Shown here piece by piece: positions 7,745-15,453 of a stretch of DNA of 64,000 nt. This DNA is from Microbacterium sp. SSM24 (GTDB lineage Bacteria; Actinomycetota; Actinomycetes; Actinomycetales; Microbacteriaceae). The notes under the pieces were generated by a model that was given only the letters and a program-made list of their open reading frames with translations, had not been told where the DNA came from and made no database searches. Location of the stretch: the NCBI RefSeq assembly GCF_025989145.1, contig NZ_JAPDNQ010000001.1, positions 868,001 through 932,000 on the forward strand. Direction: 5' to 3'. Every line of letters starts with the position of its first letter. Position 1 is the first letter of the stretch. The position numbers and the translations under genes were made by a program.

Positions 7745-9142
7745 ATGAACAAGCCCCGCTCGGCAGCGATCTACGCGCGCATCTCGTCGGACCCTACCGG
7801 GCAGGCTCTCGGTGTGCAGCGACAGCTCGAAGACTGCCGCAAGCTCGCAGAGGATCGCGGATGGACGGTGGCCGCGGAGTACGTCGACAACGATGTGTCC
7901 GCGTACTCCGGGAAGCAGCGCCCGGAGTATGCGCGGATGCTGACCGACATTCGCGACGGGCTGCGCGATGCCGTGCTGGTTCACAACATGGACCGGCTCA
8001 CACGGCGACCGGTTGAGCTCGAGGAGTTCGTGGCCGTGTGCGAGCGGGCGGGAGTGCGCCAGGTCAACACCGTGACCGCGGATGTGGATCTCGGGACCGA
8101 TGACGGTTTGTTCATGGCGCGGATCTTCGCCGCGTTCGCCGCGAAGGAGTCCGGGCGGAAGTCGGAGAGGCTACGACGTAAGGCCCGCCAGAACGCCGAG
8201 CTAGGTAGGCCCGGTGGTGGAGCGAATCGCCCCTTTGGATACGAGGCCGACAAGATCACCGTCAACCCCGTCGAGGCCGAGATCATCCGCGAAATCGCGG
8301 GACGCTACATCGCGGGCGAGTCGGCGCGGTCGCTGGCCGCGGAACTCGAGGAGCGCGGCATCCCGACCTCGAGCGGCGCCGCCTGGCGATCAACGACCGT
8401 GCGCGGCATCCTCCGCGCACCCCGGATCGCGGGCCTGCGATCGCACCACGGGGAAGCGGTCGCGGAGGCGATATGGGAGCCGATCATCACCCGTGAGCAG
8501 CACGAGCAGATCATGGCCGCGTCAGCGACCAAGCAAGCCGCAGGACGCAGAGCGCCACGCCGCTACCTGTTGTCGGGGATGCTCAGGTGCGGGAAGTGCG
8601 GCGGCAAGCTGTTCTCGTCGGCACGCGGCCAGGAGCGACGGTACGTGTGCATGTCCGGGGCGGACCACCGGGGATGTGGCGGCATCACGGTTGCCGCCCC
8701 ACCAGTAGAGGAATGGCTGACCGCAGCGGTGCTTTACCGACTCGACACTGCGGACATGCAGGCCGTTCTCACCGGGCAGCGTGCAGACGACGCACGGCAC
8801 GGGGAACTTGCCGCCGACCACGACCGGCTACGCGCCCGAATGGAAGAACTTGGGCAGATGTTCGCAGAAGGCGAGATCTCACGCCTGGAATGGAAAGCGG
8901 CCCGGGACCCGCTCGAGCATCAGATCACCGCGACCGACCAGCAGATCGCGCGGCTTGCCGGATCGAGCACACTCGAAGCAATCGTCGGGCAAGGCGTCGC
9001 CCTCACCGCGGGGTGGGAAGGGATGAACCTCGAGCGACAGCACGCGATCATGCGTGCGGTGTTGGACTACGCGATCATCATGCCCGCGACGAAACTGGGA
9101 CGGTTCGATCCCGAGCGGATCAGCCCAGTGTGGGTGCTGTAG
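7745..9142 (+). CDS. Large serine recombinase (integrase of the element)
   Basis: A 465-residue site-specific recombinase of the large serine family. The catalytic domain spans about residues 5-145 with YARISSD near the start; Ser14 is the predicted nucleophile. A recombinase domain follows (about 160-270), then a zinc ribbon (LRCGKCGG ... YVCMSG ... GC, about 278-315) and a C-terminal helical, coiled-coil-like region (about 345-400). The start codon is 25 bp from the predicted attL core, the usual place for an integrase gene. Family enzymes join attP and attB without host factors and need a recombination directionality factor to excise; none is recognised here. The gene appears intact. Confidence 0.93.
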   Translation: MNKPRSAAIYARISSDPTGQALGVQRQLEDCRKLAEDRGWTVAAEYVDNDVSAYSGKQRPEYARMLTDIRDGLRDAVLVHNMDRLTRRPVELEEFVAVCERAGVRQVNTVTADVDLGTDDGLFMARIFAAFAAKESGRKSERLRRKARQNAELGRPGGGANRPFGYEADKITVNPVEAEIIREIAGRYIAGESARSLAAELEERGIPTSSGAAWRSTTVRGILRAPRIAGLRSHHGEAVAEAIWEPIITREQHEQIMAASATKQAAGRRAPRRYLLSGMLRCGKCGGKLFSSARGQERRYVCMSGADHRGCGGITVAAPPVEEWLTAAVLYRLDTADMQAVLTGQRADDARHGELAADHDRLRARMEELGQMFAEGEISRLEWKAARDPLEHQITATDQQIARLAGSSTLEAIVGQGVALTAGWEGMNLERQHAIMRAVLDYAIIMPATKLGRFDPERISPVWVL

Positions 9143-9313
9143 GACCCGCCGGCCTCCGCGGGTCCCTCCGGGATCCCGCTGCCGGCCCGCCGGGTCCGAG
9201 CAGCGCCCGCACACGGTCGAGGACGGTCGAGTCCGACACGTGCACAGGTACGCCCTGCGCTTCACAGGTCCGCGTGACCCAAGCGGCCAGGGCGACCGGA
9301 TCCACAGCGCCCA

Positions 9314-10090
9314 TCATCGACCCCACTGCGCCCACACCGTGGGAGGCCCCTGCCAATCGTCCGCCTGGGATGAGTCCCAGATCTCGTGCGGAGTGTCGCC
9401 AAGGTGCTCTGATGCTTGATTGAGCACGTCTCCACGACTTGGGCCGGTGAACCGGATCTGGGCTGGTTGGAAGCCCTGCGCGACGTCGTATCGATGCGCG
9501 CCGAGATCGCGAGTGTCCGCGTCCGCGAAAGTCTTCGCTACGTACTTTGCGAGATAGCCACCCGCGATCCGGGCCTCCGAGAGCGAAGACGATCCGACAG
9601 GCAGATTGCTCAGCAGTTTGATCGAGATGAACCCGTGGGCCCAAGCATCCTCGATCATCCGGCGCTTGATGAAGCGTCCCACCGCGAAGTGCGCGTGCAG
9701 GCCATGACCGGACGGATGCCACTCCGGCACCCACGCATACGGGAGCGGATCACCACCCAGCCGAGCCCGCAGATCGCGGAAGAACTCGCCCAGGTGTTCA
9801 CGGATCAGCGCAGGATCATGGTTCCCGTCACCGCGGTACGTGAGGGTCCCGAGTCGGTTGAGCACGTTGGCCGCGCAATAGCGACGGAGCTTCGTGCGGG
9901 CACGACGAGCAGCCTCCGATGCCGCACGTTCGGGATCAACTGCGTCACCGCGCGCGACGTAATCGGGGACACGGCGCGTAGACGCGCGAAACGATCCACC
10001 GCCTTCAGCCGCTGCGGGAACGAGAGTGAAGGACCACCCCGCATCCATGCGAACGAGCGGAGCCAGATAGGAGGGTGACTGGGAGACCAC
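9314..10090 (-). CDS. HUH-family rolling-circle replication initiator-like protein
   Basis: A 258-residue protein with the three motifs of HUH endonucleases: motif 1 GTLTYRGD (about 81-88), the metal-binding HAH at 132-134 in HGLHAHFAVG, and a Y-x3-Y pair (Tyr179, Tyr183) in GGYLAKYVAKTF. It resembles the replication-associated proteins of filamentous phages and small rolling-circle plasmids, nicking one strand and staying covalently bound to the 5' end. GTG at 10090 is the longest start; an ATG at codon 15 is possible. It is convergent with the recombinase gene (171-bp gap, no other gene seen). It would let the excised circle replicate or be mobilised, but relaxase rather than Rep function cannot be excluded. 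Confidence 0.78.
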   Translation of the reverse strand: MVSQSPSYLAPLVRMDAGWSFTLVPAAAEGGGSFRASTRRVPDYVARGDAVDPERAASEAARRARTKLRRYCAANVLNRLGTLTYRGDGNHDPALIREHLGEFFRDLRARLGGDPLPYAWVPEWHPSGHGLHAHFAVGRFIKRRMIEDAWAHGFISIKLLSNLPVGSSSLSEARIAGGYLAKYVAKTFADADTRDLGAHRYDVAQGFQPAQIRFTGPSRGDVLNQASEHLGDTPHEIWDSSQADDWQGPPTVWAQWGR

Positions 10091-10363
10091 GAGCGACCTG
10101 TTCTGAGGCGTGCCAACAAGGGCGGCCCAACGGGTCGTGTAGTTTCGCGCGATTATTTCCAGACACTGGCCGAGTAGTGCCGCGCAGCCCTCCCAAGCAA
10201 GGGCTCCTCAGTTTTGGTTTCGCTCGCTAGGACTTGGGTACGGTCTCCATCAGCACGAGCTCTGGCTCAGTCAAGCAGAATGCTGAACGTTTCGTCAAGA
10301 TGCGTGCACAATGCATAGCCAGGCCTTCCAGATCATGCAGATTCAGCGATATCGCTTGAGCAA

Positions 10364-10729
10364 TCAGTACGCGTACGCGGACTGGACCACAAGGTCTGCA
10401 ACGAACGCCGCGAGGATCGTGAGGACGACCCCTGCGAGCGCGATCGGCCACGTCCTCCAGCCCTGGCGTCGCCACACGATTAGTGCGGCAAGCGTGAGTG
10501 CGGTAATGAGAGCGACCGCAATCACGAGTGCAACGCTCGCTGCATAGTCGAGCTGATAATCGCAGCGACGACTGCAGCCAACGGAGTACATCCCCAAGAA
10601 CCACACGTAGAACAGGGCGAACGCTGAGACCAGGATCTGCGGCACGATCAGCACGCCGACCACGATGTCGTATGGGGTGTCGCCGGTTGCCTTGGACCGA
10701 TCAGAAGAGACCATGGCGACAGTATCCAT
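10364..10729 (-). CDS. Small element-encoded membrane protein, function unknown
   Basis: A 121-residue protein with three predicted membrane helices at about 20-45 (VGVLIVPQILVSAFALFYVWFL), 60-85 (ASVALVIAVALITALTLAAL) and 93-118 (WPIALAGVVLTILAAFVADLV). Two Cys residues lie in a CSRRC motif in the first loop. I do not recognise a family. It sits alone between the Rep gene and the 370-aa membrane gene, all on the minus strand. A truncated relative of its C-terminal helix occurs at 49975-50083 beside a tRNA-derived attachment site, suggesting that the family travels with integrative elements. An internal ATG at codon 6 is an alternative start. The 273 bp downstream (10091-10363) hold no gene; an origin for the Rep protein could lie there. 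Confidence 0.65.
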   Translation of the reverse strand: MDTVAMVSSDRSKATGDTPYDIVVGVLIVPQILVSAFALFYVWFLGMYSVGCSRRCDYQLDYAASVALVIAVALITALTLAALIVWRRQGWRTWPIALAGVVLTILAAFVADLVVQSAYAY

Positions 10730-10744
10730 CGTCTAGCTTCGGCA

Positions 10745-10775
10745 CCCTCGCGTCGACGTAGCCGACACGCGAGGG
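10745..10775. terminator. Hairpin between the two element membrane genes
   Basis: Perfect 9-bp inverted repeat CCCTCGCGT / ACGCGAGGG with a 13-nt loop, located about 120 nt downstream of the stop of the 370-aa gene and just before the start of the 121-aa gene. Likely an intrinsic-type terminator or attenuator; there is no strong U-run. Confidence 0.55.
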
Positions 10776-10892
10776 GGTGATAGGAAGGGCCGGATCAACG
10801 GACCGCGGACGGGTGAGCTGCCGCGGAATCGCTGCGCGATTCCTTGCCGCCGACGGGCTTGGAAAAGTTCCGAGTTACGTTGCAGATTCAAG

Positions 10893-12005
10893 TCAAGCGG
10901 GCGCTTCGCGCCCCGCTGTCGAGATTCGATCGAGCGCCTTCTTCAGCCGGGCGTCGAACACCGGAATCTCGTCTGCTTCCTGATTCGAGATATACACGTC
11001 GCGGACAGTGTCGGCGACTTCAGCTATCGCCCGTCGCGACTTCTTGCTGTTTAGATCCACCGTTCGATCGCTGAAGTGGAGGTCCGGGACGGCGTCTCCG
11101 ACTACCGCATCAGCCGCCTCCCAAGTGAGATTGTCGCTCTCCTCAAAGTCGCCCATCTTCGCGAACGCTACTGCCGTCACCGCGCACCGCACGGACTCCT
11201 GCTCCCGCCAGTTGGGAGGCAGCGTGAGCGTTGCAAGGGTTTGCACCAAAGTCTTCAGCTCCGAATCCTCGACTAGCCCTTGAAAGAGCGCATTCGCGAT
11301 GAGCACTGTCCGCCGTTGATCTAGCGCCCACGACTGATAGAGCAGCACAATGCAGCCAGCCAGGACCAGGCCAAATTCCAGCAGGCCGACCCAGAAAGTC
11401 AGCTGTAACGCGATTGCCAGACCAATCCCCAGGAGCGGCAGCCACACGCCTCGCCGAAAGTTCCGCTCGGCGCGAAGTCGGTCGTATTCCTGATACTGAT
11501 CGGGATTGCTCTTCCAGAGCTGCAAGGCCGTAGCGTCTAGTCGGCCCAAGATCTTGGCGGACTCATAGTGGAGGGACATCGTGGCCGGAAGCCCCGCCTT
11601 CACATACGCACTGGTGACTGCATCGCTGATGGGAGCAAGGTATCGGCTGACATCAACCCGTTTACGCACCCACATGAAGAGCGCGCGCGCCGCCCTCCCA
11701 TCGGGAACATCCGCCCGAGTCTCGGCCCGAACGAGAGGTCGCAACAGCAGCTTTCCGAAGTAGGTAGACAGCGGCTGCGTGGCGAGCCCAACGAGATACG
11801 CCGCAAAGGCGAGACCGCCGAAGACGTAAACGACAGGGACAGCGCGCAGTGCCTCGGCTACCCACTTCAGGCCGGGGAAGAGTCCCGCCAGGTCGGACCA
11901 ATTCGGCACCGCAACAAGGAAGACGCACGTCATCCACATTGCGCCGATCGACAGTGGAGTACGCGCTTCCCGAATACCCGGCATCACGGCCGACAGTAGG
12001 TTCAC
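10893..12005 (-). CDS. Element-encoded membrane protein, unknown function (370 aa)
   Basis: Not recognised. Hydrophobic segments lie at about 18-36 and 56-76, with a double-spanning hydrophobic stretch at about 190-228 (WLPLLGIGLAIALQLTFWVG and GLVLAGCIVLLYQSWAL), giving three or four membrane helices. A charged central region (about 85-185) and a soluble, acidic C-terminal domain (about 230-370) should face one compartment. GTG at 12005 is 60 bp from the right attachment core. Base composition is lower in G+C than the host genes. As the largest non-mobility gene of the element it is the best candidate for cargo (defence, exclusion or regulation), but nothing in the sequence says which. Confidence 0.7.
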   Translation of the reverse strand: MNLLSAVMPGIREARTPLSIGAMWMTCVFLVAVPNWSDLAGLFPGLKWVAEALRAVPVVYVFGGLAFAAYLVGLATQPLSTYFGKLLLRPLVRAETRADVPDGRAARALFMWVRKRVDVSRYLAPISDAVTSAYVKAGLPATMSLHYESAKILGRLDATALQLWKSNPDQYQEYDRLRAERNFRRGVWLPLLGIGLAIALQLTFWVGLLEFGLVLAGCIVLLYQSWALDQRRTVLIANALFQGLVEDSELKTLVQTLATLTLPPNWREQESVRCAVTAVAFAKMGDFEESDNLTWEAADAVVGDAVPDLHFSDRTVDLNSKKSRRAIAEVADTVRDVYISNQEADEIPVFDARLKKALDRISTAGREAPA

Positions 12006-12039
12006 TCAGACCCCTTAGTTTGCAGCCGACGTCCATATG

Positions 12040-13407
12040 CTACGAGAGGGCGTATTCACAACTTGCACCGTTGTCGGTGTGGGTGGGTCCGCCGTGGGCG
12101 TGTTCGTGGACGTGGTGGATCTCGCACCATGCGGCCGGGACGTGGCAGCCGGGGATGATGCAGCCGCCGTCGCGGAGGGTGATGGCTTTGCGCTGGTGCG
12201 GCCCGAAGACCCGGTCGATGGTGTGGATCGCGCGGATCCGGCCGGTCTGGTCGCTGGTGACGCGTTGGATCGTGCCGGTGCAGGCGACGTGGCGGGCCAC
12301 GGTGAGGGGGACGGGTTCGTCACAGCCGTCGAGGTGCGCGTGCCCGGTCCCGGTGCGCAGGTCCTGCTCGGTGACGGAGACCACGAGCGTGGGGGCGGCG
12401 CCCCCGATCGTCGGCGCTTCGGCGGAGCGGGCCGCGACCGTCAGGATCGTCGCGAACGCGTCGTGCTGCCGCTGCACCCGGGTACGCGGATCAGCCTGAT
12501 CCTCGAACGGCGCCTCCCGGTCATCCCACCCCGCCGGCACCCCCGGCACCCCCGCGTCGTCGACGACGGTGTCGACGGCGGTGTCGACGACGGTGAAGTG
12601 CGGTCCGGTGGGTGTTTCGGGTCCGTCGCCCTTGGGGTTGAGGATGGCGTGGAAGAGGGTTTCGAGTTGCCCGGCGACTTCGGGCAGCAGCTGCCCGCGG
12701 ATGGGGACCAGTCCGTCCCGGCACACCCCGAGGGTCAGTCCTCGTTTGCGCAGCGCCCGGGTCTCGCGGGGTTCGGCACCGTCCTGGTCCAGGAACATCG
12801 CCCACACCTGCGCCTGCACCCGCAACTCATCCGCGCCCGGTGGTGGTGCCCCATCGCACCCGGCACCGCGGGCGGCCGCGGCCAGCTCCGCCTCGGCCGC
12901 CCGCCGCGCCTGGGCCGCACACCCCGCCCCGTCCAACGCAGCCACCACCGCGGCGAGCCCGTCGACCCCGACCGCTCCCGAGGCGAGCGCCTCACGCATC
13001 GCCGGATACGCCGCGGGCAGCACCTCGCCCGTCGTCGGCGCGACCGGCTGGGCCACCGCGCCCGCGCCGCGCAGCACCTCCGCGACAGTCCGGGACGACT
13101 GCCGGGTCACCCGCTGCACCAATTCCTTCACCGACCGGCAGCCGTGCACGGTGGTGATCCGCTCCGCGTGCGGCGCAGCATCCGCCCGCACCACCACCTC
13201 ACCCACCACCCCCACCAGCACCGCGTCGACCAGCCGTGAGACCGCGGCGACCTGCGCCAACAACCCCAACAACTCAGGATCGTCCGCTGCGCGCAACCCG
13301 GCACCGTCGAACACCCCGGTGGCCGCGTCGCCAAGCAGGCGTTCCACCTGCTGCAGGGTGTCGGCGAGGGCGTCCATACCTCCGAGACTGCCACCCACCA
13401 CCGACAT
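12040..13407 (-). pseudogene. DUF222/13E12-repeat HNH endonuclease gene, C-terminus replaced by element sequence
   Basis: Encodes a DUF222 domain (about residues 15-330) and the first part of an HNH domain (GGCIIPGCHVPAAWCEIHHVHEHAHGG). It then crosses the octamer at 12066-12073 into element DNA and adds a spurious ASCEYALS tail before a stop at 12040. The true C-terminus with the second HNH half (LLCWHHH) is at 7525-7720, so the product lacks essential zinc and metal ligands and should be inactive as a nuclease. Start ATG 13407 is chosen over an extended Arg-rich open frame; ATG 13377 is also possible. These multicopy genes are typical of Microbacteriaceae and relatives and are often used as insertion targets. 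Confidence 0.88.
12066..12073. other. Right attachment core (attR), CACCGTTG
   Basis: Second copy of the octamer found at 7713-7720. To its right the HNH gene continues toward its N-terminus; to its left is the element arm GAGGGCGTATTCACAACTTG. The octamer falls in the same codon phase in both gene halves. Confidence 0.8.
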
Positions 13408-13916
13408 CCGAACCCCAGAAAACCCCCAGATCAACAAACCAAAGCAAACCTGTGGACAACCCGATTCCCACTCCCCTGTGGAGGAACCGACACACCCCAG
13501 AGGAGGTCGCCGAGGCCCATCGCGCCGGCCGGAATCGCATGCCCGAATCGGCGAGCCCCGACGCCGCGAACGCCTCGGCGAGCCCCTCGGCGAGCCCCCG
13601 ACGCCACCAATGCCCCGGAGCCCGCCAGCGCGAACGCCGCGCCTGCGCGAACGCGCCGAAGACCCCGGTTCCAATCGGCGCCACAACACCCCTCACCCCA
13701 ACGCGCCCTTACCGCCCAGCGCATCTCCACCACCCCGATCCCCCGACACGGAAGGGAACCCGAGCGAATCCCGCTCGGGGCGATCTATCTCGCGGTCATC
13801 ACCCGAGGTTTCCGCCGGTACCCGCAGGCGATCCACGAGGACGAGGAGATCGGCACGCTCACGCACGGCGGGGCAGAGGTGAGCGCCACGCGCGCTCCGT
13901 GATCTCTCCCGGCCGC
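13408..13916. other. 509-bp region without an intact gene; possible 3' gene fragment at 13780-13902
   Basis: The stretch between the HNH gene and the MarR gene has a short A-rich promoter-like patch (13410-13460), then GC-rich sequence with small repeats of GCCTCGGCGAGCCC (13565-13600). From 13780 a plus-strand reading gives AIYLAVITRGFRRYPQA, then about 25 more residues ending at TGA 13900-13902. It looks like the cytosolic tail of a membrane transporter, but there is no start and no upstream membrane region. It is best read as a gene relic. Confidence 0.4.
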
Positions 13917-14369
13917 TCAGCCGGAGAAGGCGATTCTGCGCAGCAGTTCCACCAGCACCGCGCGATCATCGTCGGCGAGCTGCGAGTGGAGCGCGCGCTC
14001 GGCACCCAGCACGGCAGCGCGCGCTTCGGCGAGCAGCGTGCGTCCTGCCGCCGTCGCCACGACCACATTCGCGCGACGGTCTCGCGAATCGGGCCGCCGT
14101 TCGACGAGTTCGCGCCCCTGCAGGTCGTCGACGAGCGCGACGACCTGGCTCGGGTCGAGGCGCAGGTGGTCGGAGATCTCGCGCTGCGAGGGCCCCACCG
14201 CTTCCGCCGCCATCGAGAGCACCGAGTAGGAGCGCACCCGCAGGCCGAAGTCGGCGAGGGCGGCGTTGCCGGCGGCGATCGACAGCGCGTTGGCGCGCGC
14301 GATCAGGAAGCTCAGATCATCATCGAGGCGGGTCGTCGACTCTCGCTCGTCGGTCCCTGCGCTCGTCAT
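13917..14369 (-). CDS. MarR-family regulator
   Basis: A 150-residue MarR-type winged-helix regulator: QREISDHLRLDPSQVVALVDDLQGRELVERR (about residues 56-86) covers the recognition helix and the start of the wing, followed by DSRDRRANVV. ATG 14369 is chosen because an earlier in-frame start would run the protein into the divergent promoter and add unrelated residues. It is transcribed divergently from the SDR-amidohydrolase-MaoC-acyl-CoA ligase operon, with 88 bp between start codons that contain a dyad. MarR proteins next to acyl-CoA ligase operons usually repress and respond to the acyl-CoA product; that is the expected role here. Confidence 0.88.
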   Translation of the reverse strand: MTSAGTDERESTTRLDDDLSFLIARANALSIAAGNAALADFGLRVRSYSVLSMAAEAVGPSQREISDHLRLDPSQVVALVDDLQGRELVERRPDSRDRRANVVVATAAGRTLLAEARAAVLGAERALHSQLADDDRAVLVELLRRIAFSG

Positions 14370-14397
14370 GCGTCGATGGTAGCAAGGATGAGTCTCG

Positions 14398-14421
14398 CAA
14401 TCATTGACTTTCTCAATCATT
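14398..14421. promoter_or_regulatory. Candidate MarR operator
   Basis: Two direct copies of CAATCATT (14398-14405, 14414-14421) flank and overlap an inverted repeat ATTGA-CTTTC-TCAAT (14403-14417). This AT-rich patch stands out in the 88-bp divergent region, 37 bp before the SDR start codon, and lies where a repressor would block both promoters. Confidence 0.5.
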
Positions 14422-14457
14422 TTATGCTCCAATGGTCTCGTCACCGAGAGGACCCCC

Positions 14458-15384
14458 ATGTCACTGCAGGACAAAGTCGCCATCGTCACCGGATCCGGCC
14501 GCGGGCTGGGCCTGGCCTACGCGCAGGAACTGGCGCGGCAGGGAGCATCCGTCGTCATCAACGACGTCGACGAGGCCACCGCCGCCGAAGCGGTCGCCTC
14601 CATCGAGGCACTGGGCGGCCGCGCGGTCGCCGTGGTCGCACCGGTCGGTCCGACCGAAACCGCCCAGAAGCTCGTGGCCGCCGCCGTCGAGAGCTTCGGC
14701 CGCCTCGACATCCTCGTTACCAACGCCGGCGTGCTGCGCGACACCGTGCTGTGGAAGATGAGCGACGACGACTTCGATACCGTCATCACCGTGCACCTCC
14801 GCGGCACCTTCACGTGCGTGCGCGAGGCCGCGACCTGGATGCGCGAGAACGAGGTCGCCGGCCGCATCATCTGCATCGGCTCCCCCACCGGTCAGCGCGG
14901 CAACTTCGGCCAGACCAACTACGCCGCAGCCAAGGCCGGCATCGTCGGCATGGTCCGCACGTGGGCGCTCGAGCTCAAGCGCGCCGGCATCACCGCGAAC
15001 GCCGTCATCCCGGTCGCCGCCACCGCCATGACGGCGACCGTCCCCTACTTCGCCGCCGCCGTCGAGGCCGACGCCGCCGGCGAGCCCATGCCCGCCTTCT
15101 TCCGACACGACCTCGGCTTCGGCACCTCCGACGACGTGGCCGGGCTCATCGCGTACCTCGCATCGGACGCCGCAGCCGGCATCACCGGCCAGGCGATCGG
15201 CATCGGCGGAGACCGTCTGCAGCTGTGGTCCCACCCCGAGGCCGTCTTCACGACCTACCGCGAGGGCGGCTGGTCGTCCGAGGCGCTCGACGAGGAGGCC
15301 GCCGAGATCTTCGACGGCCGCCAGCAGTCCGTGGGCGAGAAGTTCCCGCCGCTTCCCGCCGAGCTGGAGCGCCCGAAGGCCTGA
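14458..15384 (+). CDS. SDR-family NAD(P)-dependent oxidoreductase
   Basis: A 308-residue short-chain dehydrogenase of the multifunctional-enzyme/17-beta-HSD-like type: TGSGRGLG cofactor motif at about 12-19, NAG (about 90), catalytic Ser in the IGSPTGQRG segment and Y-x3-K in NYAAAKAG. The C-terminus is longer than in classical SDRs (~250 aa). ATG 14458 follows a GAGAGGA ribosome-binding site. It is the first gene of the MarR-flanked operon. With a MaoC hydratase and an acyl-CoA ligase nearby it probably oxidises a 3-hydroxyacyl-CoA or a cyclic alcohol intermediate. Substrate unknown. Confidence 0.88.
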   Translation: MSLQDKVAIVTGSGRGLGLAYAQELARQGASVVINDVDEATAAEAVASIEALGGRAVAVVAPVGPTETAQKLVAAAVESFGRLDILVTNAGVLRDTVLWKMSDDDFDTVITVHLRGTFTCVREAATWMRENEVAGRIICIGSPTGQRGNFGQTNYAAAKAGIVGMVRTWALELKRAGITANAVIPVAATAMTATVPYFAAAVEADAAGEPMPAFFRHDLGFGTSDDVAGLIAYLASDAAAGITGQAIGIGGDRLQLWSHPEAVFTTYREGGWSSEALDEEAAEIFDGRQQSVGEKFPPLPAELERPKA

Positions 15385-15386
15385 TC

Positions 15387-15427
15387 TTCGGATGCCGCGG
15401 ACGAACCCGAACCCCGCGGCATCCGAA
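15387..15427. terminator. Strong hairpin after the SDR gene
   Basis: Perfect 14-bp inverted repeat TTCGGATGCCGCGG / CCGCGGCATCCGAA with a 13-nt loop, starting 3 bp after the SDR stop codon and ending 26 bp before the next start. Either a partial terminator that lowers downstream expression or an RNA-stabilising stem. Confidence 0.65.
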
Positions 15428-15453
15428 TCCACGACAGAGACGAGAACCCGCAC

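Larger units (their letters stand above)
7713..12073. mobile_element. ~4.35-kb serine-recombinase integrative element inserted in an HNH endonuclease gene
   Basis: Bounded by two copies of CACCGTTG (7713-7720 and 12066-12073). Removing everything from one copy to the next rejoins the two HNH gene parts in frame, giving HTDNG-VLLCWHHH. Inside are, in order, a large serine recombinase whose ATG is 25 bp from the left core, an HUH Rep-like gene, a 121-aa membrane protein and a 370-aa membrane protein whose start is about 60 bp from the right core. The interior from about 9.4 to 12 kb has visibly lower G+C than the flanks. No conjugation, capsid or excisionase (RDF) gene is recognisable, so it may be mobilisable, a satellite, or an integrating rolling-circle plasmid. 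Confidence 0.88.

Noticed and set aside
10777..10983. 68-codon plus-strand open frame in the element
   Set aside because: Overlaps the 3' end of the 370-aa gene on the other strand, low-complexity Ser/Arg content, no ribosome-binding site.
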